Shown: positions 17,330-27,447 of the stretch, piece after piece
Numbering within the stretch: position 1 is the stretch's first letter
Layout: every line of letters begins with the position of its first letter
Assembly: GCA_963803295.1 (NCBI GenBank)
Contig: CAWDMC010000013.1
Span: 340,098-404,097 of the forward strand
DNA: 64,000 bases
Direction: 5' to 3'
Source: CAWDMC01 sp963803295
Lineage (GTDB): Bacteria > Acidobacteriota > Terriglobia > UBA7540
Program-made: the position numbers and the translations under genes
Notes under the pieces: model-generated
Database searches by the model: none
The model's input: the letters and a program-made list of their open reading frames with translations, nothing else
What the model was told of the DNA's origin: nothing

Positions 17330-18709
17330 GTGACGAGAAGAGTCGTATGCTCTAGCTTAACGCGGCGGGAGCTACTCCGAGAAACTTTAGGAATGGGTTT
17401 CTGTGCGCCTTTCGCGAAGTGGGCAGATCTGGCCCAGATCACGCCCTCGGAGGAACGGCCTGTTCCGCCCATGCCGGCGAAGACGGTCATTTCGCAGGAC
17501 GACGACCAGTTATTGGACGAACTGGAGAGAGCTAACTTCCGCTACTTTTGGGAAGGCGCCGATCCGCAAACCGGATTGGTCAAAGACCGATGTAACGTAC
17601 GCACGGCGGATAAGGGTGTCGTGGCCAGCATTGCGGCAACAGGCTTCGGGTTGACGGCGCTTTGCATCGGAGAGAAGCGTCGTTTCATTTCATACGCCGA
17701 AGCGCGGGTACGTGTTCTCATTACCCTGAGTTTCTTGTGGAAAAGACTGCCGAATCATCGCGGCTTCTTCTATCACTTTGCCAACATGGGCACGGGTGAG
17801 AGACTGTGGGACTCGGAAGTCTCCTCCATCGACACCGCAATTCTGCTCTGCGGAGTACTGACATGCCGGCAACATTTCCGTGATCTCCAAATCCGGGAGT
17901 TGGCAAGGGCGATCTTCAATCGTGTGGACTGGCCCTGGCTTTCGCAGGACACCTCGCTTTTGCCGCACGGGTGGATGCCGGAGTTCGGCTTTCTGCCGTA
18001 TCGCTGGGACAACTACAGCGAACTTATGATCATGTATCTACTCGGATTGGGATCGTACAGGCATCCCTTGCGGGTAGAAGCGTGGGACGCCTGGAAGCGG
18101 CTAACGTTCGAATATGACGGCCAGCGGTATATCGGTTCGTTTGCGCCTCTATTTGTACATCAGTATTCGCAGGCCTGGTTTGATTTTCGCGGCAAGCGCG
18201 ACCGGTATGCCGACTATTTCGAGAACTCGATCGTTGCCACGGATGTTCATCGCCGCTTCTGCTTGGAGCTGGCAAAACAGTTTCCCGATTATAGCGATGA
18301 TCTGTGGGGCATCACGGCCTCGGACTCCAAAGAGGGCTACGTGGTGTGGGGCGGCCCTCCGGCCGTTGGGCCGATCGATGGAACTGTTGTCCCCAGCGCC
18401 TCGGCAGGTTCGCTGCCTTTCCTGCCCCAGGCGGTGATGCGTGTCCTCCGAACTATCAGGACACGCTACGGCGCAGGAGCTTGGGGCAATTACGGATTCG
18501 CGAATGCGTTCAACCCCCTTACAAACTGGTACGACAGCGACGTTGTGGGGATCGACACAGGAATCACTATGGTGATGGCAGAGAATGTACGTACCGGGTT
18601 TGTTTGGGATACCTTTATGAAGAATCCCGAAGTGCAACGCGGCATGGATCGAGCCGGATTTAAGGCTTATCAGCCGTCAGAACCGCAGCCGAGTGGCGCC
18701 CTGCCCTGA
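17330..18709 (+). CDS. Tat-type glycoamylase-domain protein
   Basis: 459-residue protein with the glycoamylase domain (PF10091 type), a GH15-like (alpha/alpha)6 barrel. A twin-arginine-like signal LTRRELL lies about residues 10-16. Then come DELERANFRYFWEGADPQTGLVKDR (family opening), FFYHFANMGTGERLWDSEVSSIDTAILL, YSELMIMYLLGLGS, WGITASDSKEGYVVWGGPP, and a C-terminal YGFANAFNPLTNWYDSDVVGIDTGI. It is expected to act on beta-linked glucans in the periplasm or outside, from domain knowledge. The start is uncertain: GTG 17330 or TTG 17312, neither with a strong ribosome site. The same domain recurs in the large glycosyltransferase 4 kb downstream. Confidence 0.85.
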   Translation: MTRRVVCSSLTRRELLRETLGMGFCAPFAKWADLAQITPSEERPVPPMPAKTVISQDDDQLLDELERANFRYFWEGADPQTGLVKDRCNVRTADKGVVASIAATGFGLTALCIGEKRRFISYAEARVRVLITLSFLWKRLPNHRGFFYHFANMGTGERLWDSEVSSIDTAILLCGVLTCRQHFRDLQIRELARAIFNRVDWPWLSQDTSLLPHGWMPEFGFLPYRWDNYSELMIMYLLGLGSYRHPLRVEAWDAWKRLTFEYDGQRYIGSFAPLFVHQYSQAWFDFRGKRDRYADYFENSIVATDVHRRFCLELAKQFPDYSDDLWGITASDSKEGYVVWGGPPAVGPIDGTVVPSASAGSLPFLPQAVMRVLRTIRTRYGAGAWGNYGFANAFNPLTNWYDSDVVGIDTGITMVMAENVRTGFVWDTFMKNPEVQRGMDRAGFKAYQPSEPQPSGALP

Positions 18710-19069
18710 TCGGCAATCAGGTCAACGGGTTCCCGATTGTTGAACTTGGGGCAAGGCTCCCAAGAGGAGCCCTGGCTGTGGTATTCTTGGGAAACAGCTT
18801 GGCGGCGCGGCCTCCTCGAACCCTTAGGTTCCGGGGCATGTTCCTGGTCTTGTAAGGTCTCCGGCTCTCCGCCCTTTGAGGTACTCTCGGCACGTTTAAT
18901 GTCTCGTTTGGAGATCCGAAGGGCGAGTAAAGAAATTACACAGTCGATTGATAATTTGCGCCTTCCCCCAGACTATACACGCTTTAACTGTTAGCTTAAT
19001 AAGCACCGAACTGTGGTCTCTAACTTGCAAGTAAACAAGACGAAAATACCACTTACTGGGGTAAGCGAC
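18710..19069. other. intergenic, no gene recognised
   Basis: About 360 bases after the glycoamylase gene. The open frames here have no recognisable content. No clear terminator was seen. Confidence 0.4.
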
Positions 19070-19237
19070 ATGAAAGCCTTGATGGTAATCCCTTTGATCG
19101 CGGCTCTTTTGATTGCCGCGGCGGCATTCGATGTCCCGGCGGCTTGTTTGACTCTGGCGAGGGGGTTCTTCCCGGTAGCGGTTGTCGTGTTTGTGGTGAC
19201 CTCCGCTCTCGGGCTAGTCACCCGCTTTCGACCTTAG
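19070..19237 (+). CDS. small membrane protein
   Basis: 55 residues beginning MKALMVIPLIAALLIAAAAF, with two hydrophobic helices (about 3-22 and 32-50) and a short basic tail RFRP. ATG 19070 has GGGGTAA 6 nt upstream, which decides it against a longer frame from 19013. No family recognised; it could be a chance frame, but the hydrophobic pattern with ribosome site argues for a real gene. Confidence 0.45.
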   Translation: MKALMVIPLIAALLIAAAAFDVPAACLTLARGFFPVAVVVFVVTSALGLVTRFRP

Positions 19238-19350
19238 CGCAGGGCTCGCGCCAGGTCTGCAGTCAACCTCGGTGACTTAATGGCCGCCTTTCCGGAGTGT
19301 CATTGCTACTGTAAAGATACCGCCACATCCATCAGAAACAAAGGCGGGCC

Positions 19351-21192
19351 TTGACCATCGCCATGGACGTCGGTGCATCTCATCAAAGCATGAGTAGAGC
19401 CTGGGGCACACGCCTCAAAGCGCTCAAGAATATTCCTCCCGTACTGCGCATTGTCTGGGAATCAGGCCCCGCAGTGGTGGCCTCCGGCATAGCCTTACGG
19501 GTCGTTTCTGCCTTGACCCCGCTCGGAATGCTCGCCGTGACGCGTTTGATCATCGACGGGGTGGTGACCCACCTCGCGCATCATACCCCCTTAAGAGTTC
19601 ATTTCTGGTGGCTGGTGGGACTTGAGTTCGGCTTGGCGCTCGTGGGCACTCTTCTGGCTCGCGCAGGCGATTACTGTGACACGCTTCTGGCGGATAAGTT
19701 TACACGGCATATCACTGTCCGCATTATGGAGCATGCCTCGAGCCTGGATCTCGCCCGCTACGAGGACCCGGTCTTCTACGACAAACTCGAACGAGCCCGC
19801 GTGCAAGCTACCGACCGGTTGGGAATGATCCAGGCCATCGCACGTCTTCTGCAGCAGGTCATCACCACCGTGACTCTTGCCGTGAGCATAGTGGTCTTTT
19901 CCCCCTGGCTTCTGTTGGTATTAGTCGTCTGTGTGGTGCCGGCTTTCCTAGGGGAAAGTCACTTTGCCTTCCTCGGATACTCCCTCGCCTTCCGGCAGAC
20001 GCCGGTCCGTCGCGAACTCGATTATTTGCGGGTCTTGGGCGCGAGTAAAGAGAGCGCGAAAGAGCTCAAGTTGTTCGGCCTGGGCTCCTTTCTGACGGAC
20101 CGCTTCAAGGGTCTCTCGGACCAAATTTACCAACAAAACGTCGCCCTCGCTCAACGCCGGCTTTGGGCTGGCGGACTCCTCTCCTTGCTCAGTACCGCCG
20201 GCTACTACGGGTCTTACGCCTGGGCTATCTATGAGACCATCGCGGGACGATTCAGCGTCGGAACCCTGACCTTTCTTGCCGGGGCGATCGCTGGCGCCAG
20301 CAGCAACATTCAGTTAATCTTCTCAACCTTCTCGAGCATTGCTGACCAAGCCTTGTTTCTTACGGACCTGCTGGACTTCTTCGCGGTGCAGCCGGCGATC
20401 CGTTCGAAGCCTGGTGCCCTTCGGGCACCCAGGCCCATCCGCCGAGGATTCGAATTCCGTAACGTTTGCTTCGCTTATCCAGGTAGCTCCCGGCTCGTCC
20501 TGAACAATCTCAACTTCCGGCTGGAGCTCGGAGAGCGCATCGCTCTGATCGGAGAGAACGGGGAAGGGAAGACGACGATCGTCAAGTTGCTCACCCGCCT
20601 TTACGATCCAATCGCCGGAAGCATCTTGCTGGACGGCGTCGACCTGCGTGAGTATGACTTCGAGGACGTCTGCGGGCAGACTGCCGTGATATTCCAGGAT
20701 TTCATGCGTTACGACATGACAGCGGCCGACAATATAGCCGTCGGACAAATCGAGAGCAGGGCAGATCTGTCACGTATCACTCTCGCCGCACGGAAAAGCC
20801 TGGCAAACGACGTTATTCGCAAGCTGCCTCGCCACTACCAGCAGATGCTGGGACGCCGTTTTGAGACTGGCATTGACCTCTCCGGCGGCGAATGGCAAAA
20901 GGTGGCGCTGGCTCGCGCCTACCTGCGCGACTCTCAACTGCTGATCCTTGATGAACCCACCGCATCGCTCGATGCCCGCTCCGAGCATGAGGTGTTCGAG
21001 CGTTTCGCGGAACTCACCGCTGGAAAGATGGCGCTCCTTATCTCGCACCGTTTTTCGACGGTGAAGATGGCAGACAGGATACTGGTTCTTGAAAACGGGC
21101 AGATCACTGAGGAAGGAGATCATAACGAACTGGTTGCCCGGGGCGGACGCTATTCCGAGATGTTCGATCTACAGGCGGCCAACTATCGGTGA
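19351..21192 (+). CDS. MsbA/NdvA-type ABC exporter
   Basis: 613-residue half-transporter with a fused membrane domain and ATPase. Six membrane spans lie in residues 35-330 (e.g. ALTPLGMLAVTRLII, SIVVFSPWLLLVLVVCVVPAF). The ATPase follows: Walker A GENGEGKTT (about 408), signature LSGGEWQK, Walker B LLILDEPTASLD, H-loop LLISHRFSTVKMADRILVL. Translation starts at TTG 19351 or ATG 19363, after AAGGCGGG. Standing 52 bases before a cyclic beta-1,2-glucan synthase-like gene, it is plausibly the exporter of that polymer, as NdvA is to NdvB in rhizobia; this is inference by context. Confidence 0.88.
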   Translation: MTIAMDVGASHQSMSRAWGTRLKALKNIPPVLRIVWESGPAVVASGIALRVVSALTPLGMLAVTRLIIDGVVTHLAHHTPLRVHFWWLVGLEFGLALVGTLLARAGDYCDTLLADKFTRHITVRIMEHASSLDLARYEDPVFYDKLERARVQATDRLGMIQAIARLLQQVITTVTLAVSIVVFSPWLLLVLVVCVVPAFLGESHFAFLGYSLAFRQTPVRRELDYLRVLGASKESAKELKLFGLGSFLTDRFKGLSDQIYQQNVALAQRRLWAGGLLSLLSTAGYYGSYAWAIYETIAGRFSVGTLTFLAGAIAGASSNIQLIFSTFSSIADQALFLTDLLDFFAVQPAIRSKPGALRAPRPIRRGFEFRNVCFAYPGSSRLVLNNLNFRLELGERIALIGENGEGKTTIVKLLTRLYDPIAGSILLDGVDLREYDFEDVCGQTAVIFQDFMRYDMTAADNIAVGQIESRADLSRITLAARKSLANDVIRKLPRHYQQMLGRRFETGIDLSGGEWQKVALARAYLRDSQLLILDEPTASLDARSEHEVFERFAELTAGKMALLISHRFSTVKMADRILVLENGQITEEGDHNELVARGGRYSEMFDLQAANYR

Positions 21193-21244
21193 CGAAGGCG
21201 CATAGACAGCGCCCTGAATTAATTCCCCTGAATCCCGACCGCTT

Positions 21245-24200
21245 ATGGCAGACTCCCTCGATTCTGGAACTCATCTCGCGCCGCTGAACCGCTTTCCCGC
21301 CATGGCTTCCCTAGGCTCGCCGGAGAGCGAAGGCAAGTCTTCTGCCCCGCCTGAAGATATTAAGGAAGTCTTACGTTACGATGCAGCCCAGCAGGCGAAA
21401 ACCTGGAAATTGAGCAGCCGGCGGGGGCGTTGCCGGATACTGGGAAGCAAGGCTCGGGACGCACAGAAGGCGATTTCGGCGGCGTTTTATCGATGGCGCG
21501 GGGATCCGGAAGCAGCAACGGCGAACGCGGACGCTCGTTGGCTCACCGAAAACGCGCGTCTGCTGGGGGCGGTTCTCGGGCAGGTGCGCCAGTTGGTCCG
21601 CACGACCAAAGACCTTCCTCAGGTTGAACCCGCCTACCAAGGCGCGCCCCAGGTACCCCGTTCGTATCTCTTCGCGGCCGCGTTTCTTCGCGCCGTCGGA
21701 TACGTTTTCGCGGAGGACTTGCTCGCCACCTACGTCCAAGCAGCCCAGGAGCAGGAAACGTTTGAGATCGGTGAAATTTGGGTGCTTAAGGCGATGATGC
21801 AGCTGGTGCTGCTCGAAACCATCGGCCGGGCCGTGCAATCGGATGGACGGGGGCGAAAGATCGAAGTCGCTCGCCTAGTGACCAGCCTGCACCAGATCGA
21901 GGCGGCCGACTGGAACCACTTTTTCGAACAGGTCAGCGAGACGGAGTTTATCCTTCGGCAGGACCCCTCCGGCGCCTACGCGCGTATGGATTTTGAGAGC
22001 CGCGAGGTCTACCGTACTGCGTTGCAGGAGCTGGCATTCCACTCCGAAACCGACGAGACCTCGGTCGCTCGCAAAGCACTGGCGCTGGCTCGGGCCAATC
22101 ACGACGCCTGTGGCTCCAACCCTCGCATCAAGGAGCGCTGGGGACACGTTGGCTATTACCTGATCGACAGCGGCCGGGAGATGCTGGAAAGGCAAATCAA
22201 TTTCCGTCCGCCATTCCCAGAGCAAATCAGGAACTCGATTCTAAAATACCCTGAAGTCTTCTATTTTGTCGGGATCGAGCTCCTGACGCTGGCCATCATC
22301 GCTTTTGCCATCAGCGGTGCGCGAAGTGACGTTCCGCTCGCTCTCGCCATTCTGTTTCTGTTACTGCCGGCCACCGAATCCGGCATCGGGATCATGAATC
22401 AGCTGGCGGCGGCTCTCATGAAACCCCAACCTCTTCCCAAGCTGGATCTTTCGGACGGCATCCCGACGGACTGCACCACGATGGTGACCATCCCCACCTT
22501 GCTCATGAATGAGCGGCAAGTGCGGCAGCTGGTCAGGGACCTTGAAACACGCTATCTCGGCAATCGCGATCCGAACCTGCACTTTGCACTTCTGACCGAC
22601 CCGCCTGATTCCGCGCAGCCTTTCGACGAGAGGGATAAGTTGGTGGAGTTGTGTTCCGGGCTAGTCCGCGACCTCAATGACAAATACGGAGGCCATGGCC
22701 GAGGAGGCTTCTTCCACTTTCACCGCCATCCGGTCTACAACCCTTCGGAAGGTGCCTGGATGGGCTGGGAGCGCAAGCGTGGCAAGCTGCTGGATTTCAA
22801 CAATCTGCTACGCGGAAAGTTTGACAGTTTTCCCGTCAAAGTCGGCGACCTGTCGGTGCTTCCGGCGGTGCGATACGTTCTCACCCTCGACTCCGACACT
22901 CAGTTACCGCGGGAGTCGGCGCACCGCCTGATTGGCACGCTCGCCCACCCGCTTAACCGTGCCATCATCGACCCGGCGACGAATACGGTGACGGCCGGTT
23001 ACGGCGTCCTGCAGCCGAGGGTCGGCATTAGCGTCCGATCTGCAAGCCAGTCGCGTCTGGCCAGCATCTACTCGGGCCAGACTGGGTTTGACATTTACTC
23101 GCGCGCGGTCTCGGATGTCTACCAGGACCTCTTCCGCGAGGGCATTTTCACCGGCAAGGGTATTTACGAAGTGGAGGTGTTCCAGCAGGTCCTAAGCGAG
23201 AGATTCCCCTCCAATGCCATCCTCAGCCACGACCTGATCGAGGGGGCTTACACGCGAGCGGGTCTCGTGACGGATGCGGAGGTGATTGACGACTACCCTT
23301 CGCACTTCAGCGCCTATAGTCGGCGGAAGCACCGCTGGGTACGCGGTGACTGGCAGATTCTGCGTTGGCTTCTCCCCCGGGTATCAACCTACTCCGGGAA
23401 GATGGTTCCTAACCCTCTAGGGGTGATTTCGCGCTGGAAGATTCTGGACAACCTTCGCCGCAGCCTGATTGAGGTGGCTACTTTCGTGCTACTGCTGGCC
23501 GCGTGGTTCTTCCTTCCGGGGTCTCCGGGTCATTGGACCATCGCTATACTGGTGCTGATGCTGCTACCCAGTTATGCCGAGTTGCCGCTCGCTCTGGGGC
23601 GGGTTTTCACCTCGAAGAACCCTTGGGCCCATCTCAAGGAAACCGGCGTGGCTTTTGTCGACAGGCAAGTGAACGTTCTACTGTGGTTCGTTTTCCTCGG
23701 CCACCAGACGCTCGTCACGCTGGATGCAGTGGTGCGCACGCTCGTTCGCCTGACCGTGACCCACCGCAGGCTGCTCGAGTGGGAAACCGCCGCCGAAGCC
23801 GAGGTCGAGTCCCAGAAGAGGACTCCAGTGGACGTGTATATGGAGTTGATGCCCATGCTCGCGATCACGCTGGGAACCGCTCTGGCGCTATATCGCCCGC
23901 GCGCTCTTCGAGATGCCATTCCTTTACTCGCACTGTGGGGGGGAGCCAAGCTCCTGTCTCGATGGCTTGACCAGCCGCCGCGCCCCGCACGCAATGCCAT
24001 GACTGGTCCGAACGAGGCATTCCTGCGGGAGGCGGCCCTCCGAACGTGGCGGTTCTTCCGCGTCTTCGCCGGAGAGGAAGACCACAGCCTTGTTCCTGAC
24101 AACGTGCAGGAAACCCCTTTCTTCGTTGCTCATCGCATCTCGCCTACCAATTTGGGATTACTGCTCAATGCCCGACTTGCCGCGCGGAATCTGGGGTTCC

Positions 24201-25786
24201 TCACCCTCCCGGAGTTTTTCGCGGAGACCGAGAGGACTCTGGCGACTGCCCAAAAGCTTTCCCGCTACCGGGGGCATTTCTTCAATTGGTACGATACCCG
24301 CACCCTTGAGCGGGTCGATCCCGCTTTTGTCTCGACCGTAGACAGCGGCAATCTTGCTGCTTCTCTCTGGACGCTCAAACAGGGCTGCTTGAAAGCGGTC
24401 AACGAGCCTTTATTCGACTCCGCCCTCTTTCGCGGAGTACGCAATCATTGGGATCTCGTAGTCGATATGGCCCGTGCCCGGGTGCTCCGCGAAGACCTGA
24501 TGAGCGCGATTGAACGGGTCCGCTTGCGGATGGGCGTGCTCGGGCAGAACACGCTTGCCTGGACGCGGTCGGTGCCGCGGCTGGAAGCTGCGGCCGCAGG
24601 ACTGGCAGAAGAGCTCGTTCGCTGGGGTGAGCCGCCACTCAAGGACATCGCTTGGTGGGCTGCCGAGACGCAGTTGAAACTTCAACATCTCCGCCAGATG
24701 ACCGGGACGCTTGCCCCCTGGCTTCTGCCCGCGTACGCGGTCCTGCTTGAACGCCCGGAGTTTGCGCGTTGGCGAGCATTGGGGACAGAATTCACCTTGG
24801 AATACTTGCCGCAGATCGTTGCCGATCTCGACGCCCGGTTGGAGCAGGTCTCCGGGAGCAGCGCCTTTGACGTGGAAGCCTTATCGGCCGCGCGAGCGTT
24901 GCGCCTCTGCCTGCCCGCTTGTCTGGCCGAAGGGGACCGGCTTCGGAACGGCCTTCAGGCGCTGGCTGCGGATTGCCACCGGCTGCTTGAAGAGATGGAC
25001 TTCCGCTTTCTGTACCAGTCGCGACGCAAGGTCTTTTCGATCGGATACGACGTCAGGCGTGAGCGCCTCGAAGAGAGTTGTTATGAACTGCTGGCGTCGG
25101 AAGCGCGCACTGCCGCCTTCGTGGCGATCGCCAAAGGGGACGTGCCCCAGCAGAGTTGGTTCCACCTCGGCCGGGCTCACACCCATTGCTGTGGGTACCG
25201 GGTGTTGCTTTCCTGGACGGGCACGATGTTCGAGTACCTTATGCCGGCGTTGTGGATGAGGACCGACCCGCGGACTATTCTCGACCAGAACATGCGCGCA
25301 GCCGTTGCCTGCCAGCGCAAGGCGCTCCAGCGCCAGGGGTTGCCGTGGGGAATCTCGGAAGCGGCATACAATCAGACAAACGAGGCGGGTCACTACCAGT
25401 ACCAAGCTTTCGGACTGTCGGCACTGGCTCTGAAGCCGGACTTGCCGGAAACGGTCGTGATCTCTCCCTACTCGAGCTTTTTGGCGCTGGCCGTGGACCC
25501 TGCAAATGCCATCGATAACCTACGCGTTATGAGATCCCTGGGATGGCTCGGTGGTTTCGGATTCTACGAATCTGCCCAACTCAATCCAGCCAGTCTCGCT
25601 CCCGGAGCCCATGTGTTTGAAGTAGTCCGTTGCTGGATGGCACATCATCAAGGGATGATCCTTCTTTCGGTTGCAAACCTGCTTTCCGACTCCTTTATCC
25701 AGAGACTCTTCCACGCAGAACCCCAGGTGGCGGCTACCGAGCTTCTGCTGCACGAACGGGTTCCAGTAGCTATCCCAACGGAATAG
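21245..25786 (+). CDS. NdvB-like (GT84) glycosyltransferase with glycoamylase domain, no GH94 module
   Basis: 1513-residue membrane glycosyltransferase like the N-terminal half of cyclic beta-1,2-glucan synthases. Order seen: soluble N-terminal region; two membrane spans (about 335-385); catalytic GT domain with TLDSDTQLPRE (about 548), SHDLIEGAYTRAG, YSRRKHRWVRGDWQ (about 691); further spans (about 745-900); helical region; and a glycoamylase-like domain with ISEAAYNQTNEAGHYQYQAF (about 1369) and FYESAQLNP. Full NdvB is about 2800 residues because a GH94 phosphorylase module follows. Here translation stops at PVAIPTE, just where that module would start, and no GH94 gene follows. The product may therefore be a linear or differently sized glucan. 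The exporter gene precedes it by 52 bases. Confidence 0.86.
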   Translation: MADSLDSGTHLAPLNRFPAMASLGSPESEGKSSAPPEDIKEVLRYDAAQQAKTWKLSSRRGRCRILGSKARDAQKAISAAFYRWRGDPEAATANADARWLTENARLLGAVLGQVRQLVRTTKDLPQVEPAYQGAPQVPRSYLFAAAFLRAVGYVFAEDLLATYVQAAQEQETFEIGEIWVLKAMMQLVLLETIGRAVQSDGRGRKIEVARLVTSLHQIEAADWNHFFEQVSETEFILRQDPSGAYARMDFESREVYRTALQELAFHSETDETSVARKALALARANHDACGSNPRIKERWGHVGYYLIDSGREMLERQINFRPPFPEQIRNSILKYPEVFYFVGIELLTLAIIAFAISGARSDVPLALAILFLLLPATESGIGIMNQLAAALMKPQPLPKLDLSDGIPTDCTTMVTIPTLLMNERQVRQLVRDLETRYLGNRDPNLHFALLTDPPDSAQPFDERDKLVELCSGLVRDLNDKYGGHGRGGFFHFHRHPVYNPSEGAWMGWERKRGKLLDFNNLLRGKFDSFPVKVGDLSVLPAVRYVLTLDSDTQLPRESAHRLIGTLAHPLNRAIIDPATNTVTAGYGVLQPRVGISVRSASQSRLASIYSGQTGFDIYSRAVSDVYQDLFREGIFTGKGIYEVEVFQQVLSERFPSNAILSHDLIEGAYTRAGLVTDAEVIDDYPSHFSAYSRRKHRWVRGDWQILRWLLPRVSTYSGKMVPNPLGVISRWKILDNLRRSLIEVATFVLLLAAWFFLPGSPGHWTIAILVLMLLPSYAELPLALGRVFTSKNPWAHLKETGVAFVDRQVNVLLWFVFLGHQTLVTLDAVVRTLVRLTVTHRRLLEWETAAEAEVESQKRTPVDVYMELMPMLAITLGTALALYRPRALRDAIPLLALWGGAKLLSRWLDQPPRPARNAMTGPNEAFLREAALRTWRFFRVFAGEEDHSLVPDNVQETPFFVAHRISPTNLGLLLNARLAARNLGFLTLPEFFAETERTLATAQKLSRYRGHFFNWYDTRTLERVDPAFVSTVDSGNLAASLWTLKQGCLKAVNEPLFDSALFRGVRNHWDLVVDMARARVLREDLMSAIERVRLRMGVLGQNTLAWTRSVPRLEAAAAGLAEELVRWGEPPLKDIAWWAAETQLKLQHLRQMTGTLAPWLLPAYAVLLERPEFARWRALGTEFTLEYLPQIVADLDARLEQVSGSSAFDVEALSAARALRLCLPACLAEGDRLRNGLQALAADCHRLLEEMDFRFLYQSRRKVFSIGYDVRRERLEESCYELLASEARTAAFVAIAKGDVPQQSWFHLGRAHTHCCGYRVLLSWTGTMFEYLMPALWMRTDPRTILDQNMRAAVACQRKALQRQGLPWGISEAAYNQTNEAGHYQYQAFGLSALALKPDLPETVVISPYSSFLALAVDPANAIDNLRVMRSLGWLGGFGFYESAQLNPASLAPGAHVFEVVRCWMAHHQGMILLSVANLLSDSFIQRLFHAEPQVAATELLLHERVPVAIPTE

Positions 25787-25964
25787 AGCCGGCCTCGAGG
25801 TACAAACCCATTTCACCGACGAACGCTCTGACTGTCCGGTCGCGAACACGGACCCAGTGGCGGTAAAATGCGCACCGCTAGGCTAGGTTGACCGGCTGAG
25901 TGGATTGAGACAGCGAGTATCGACGTCTCGAACGAAGGGCCTGTTATGGGAATTTGGAGAACAA

Positions 25965-26645
25965 ATGAAAGCAACAAAACCGAAGGCAACGCGGGCGAAG
26001 CGCGAAGCGAAGGCGCGTTTCGAGTTGGAAGAGTTCCTGAGAAGCAGCCGCCGTGGGAAAACTGTAAGGGAGTATCAGGATGGGGAGCGGATCTTTTCCC
26101 AAGGGGAGGTATGCGGCGACGTCTGCTACCTCGAACACGGCAAGGTGAAAGTGACTGTAGTTTCCGATCGCGGGAAGGAAGCGGTGATCGCGATCGTTCA
26201 GAAGGGTGAGTTCTTTGGCGAAGACTGCATGATCGGCCGCGCCGTCCACCTGTCCACGGCGGCGGCTTTTGAGGCGGTCCGCGTTGTTCGCTTCGAAAAG
26301 AAGACGATGATACGTTTGCTACAACTGGAACAGGAATTCTCGGCCCTCTTTACGGCCCACTTGCTCGCCCGTACCGTTCGTGTCCAGGAGGATCTTCTCG
26401 ACCATTTTTTCAATAATAGCGAGAGGCGACTGGCTAGGATTCTGCTCTTGCTGGCCAATTTCGACAAGGAAGCCGAGACCGGACGCATCCTTCCGAGAAT
26501 CGGTCAGGAAACGCTAGCTTCCATGGTTGGCACGACTCGACCAAGGATCAATTCGTTTATGCAGAAGTTTCGAAAGCTCGGTTTCATTGACTATAACGGC
26601 GAGTTGGAAGTGCACAGTTCGCTCGGTCTAGCCCTCGGCGGTTAG
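25965..26645 (+). CDS. Crp/Fnr-family transcriptional regulator
   Basis: 226-residue regulator. After a Lys/Arg-rich N-terminus come a cyclic-nucleotide-binding fold (YQDGERIFSQGEVCGDVCYLEHGKVKV, FFGEDCMIG), the dimer helix, and a C-terminal winged helix-turn-helix (IGQETLASMVGTTRPRINSFMQKFRKLGFI). No Fnr-type Cys cluster is visible, so an oxygen-sensing 4Fe-4S role is unlikely; the effector is unknown. ATG 25965 is chosen because GGAGA stands 5 nt upstream; a longer frame to 25905 looks non-coding. Targets cannot be told. It lies between the glucan synthase and the GH172 gene. Confidence 0.9.
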   Translation: MKATKPKATRAKREAKARFELEEFLRSSRRGKTVREYQDGERIFSQGEVCGDVCYLEHGKVKVTVVSDRGKEAVIAIVQKGEFFGEDCMIGRAVHLSTAAAFEAVRVVRFEKKTMIRLLQLEQEFSALFTAHLLARTVRVQEDLLDHFFNNSERRLARILLLLANFDKEAETGRILPRIGQETLASMVGTTRPRINSFMQKFRKLGFIDYNGELEVHSSLGLALGG

Positions 26646-26812
26646 CACCCCATTTATTCGTGGCGGTTATTACCTAACCCGCAATGTTCAATTCTGAACC
26701 GACAAGTCTGTAGAGTCTGATTAGTCTCCAAAAGGGCATGTAGTGTGTCAGGCGGAAGCTTCCGACGCCAACCTTTCTGCAACGTAACCGGCCCGGCCCC
26801 CAAGGAGATACC

Positions 26813-27070
26813 GTGGAGTTGTCCAACTACCAAGCGAAGATTACGACAGCGATCACGACTCTGAAATCTCAAATCGCCATACTTGAGTTTGGTGTAGCCG
26901 AAGTTCCGCAGGATAGGGATAAACTGGCCACCCTCGCCAAAAACATGGTTTTGGCCGCCGCCGTCGTAGATGAACTGATTTCGTCCCCGGCCTTCCCCCT
27001 TCAGGGGCCTAACGTAGGAGAGTCAAAGGCTCCGGTTCACCATAAGGCATCGCAGATTAAAGAACCATAA
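26813..27070 (+). CDS. hypothetical protein
   Basis: 85 residues, starting at a GTG (26813) with AAGGAG 5 nt before, a good ribosome site. The N-terminal two thirds are helical (MELSNYQAKITTAITTLKSQ, KLATLAKNMVLAAAVVDELI) and may form a coiled coil. The tail is polar. No family recognised. Confidence 0.5.
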   Translation: MELSNYQAKITTAITTLKSQIAILEFGVAEVPQDRDKLATLAKNMVLAAAVVDELISSPAFPLQGPNVGESKAPVHHKASQIKEP

Positions 27071-27447
27071 ACCCTTTGCGCGACCACCAGTCTCGCAAGT
27101 ACTGCCTCGACTCTTCGTCGCAACGTGGAAGACTATGAGGAAGGAAAAGGGCGGGTGTGGTGGAAAGTCGGTGGGGCAATTTCCCTCTGCCACGCGTTTG
27201 GCATCAGACGGAGCCGCCACGCCCCTTTGCCAATTTGCCTCCTCTCCCAGCGTTGGCTTAGGTCGGGCCGCGCATGTTAGCTAACGGCCTGCGCTCGGCC
27301 ACCCGTCCCAATGGTCGGTCAACAGTCTGCCCACTAACCTGGGTTTCGCAGGTCGCATCGACTGTAGCAGGCCGAGCTTAAATTGAATGGCTTCCCTGGG
27401 CCTTCTCGCTCGTAATGCCGCCGCTGTGATCGCATCCACAACGGTCT
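27071..27447. other. intergenic, no gene recognised
   Basis: Nothing recognisable in this stretch between the small hypothetical gene and the minus-strand membrane frame. The open frames have no family pattern. Confidence 0.35.

Noticed and set aside
18737..18994. 85-codon frame after the glycoamylase gene
   Set aside because: No ribosome site, low-complexity composition and no recognisable family.
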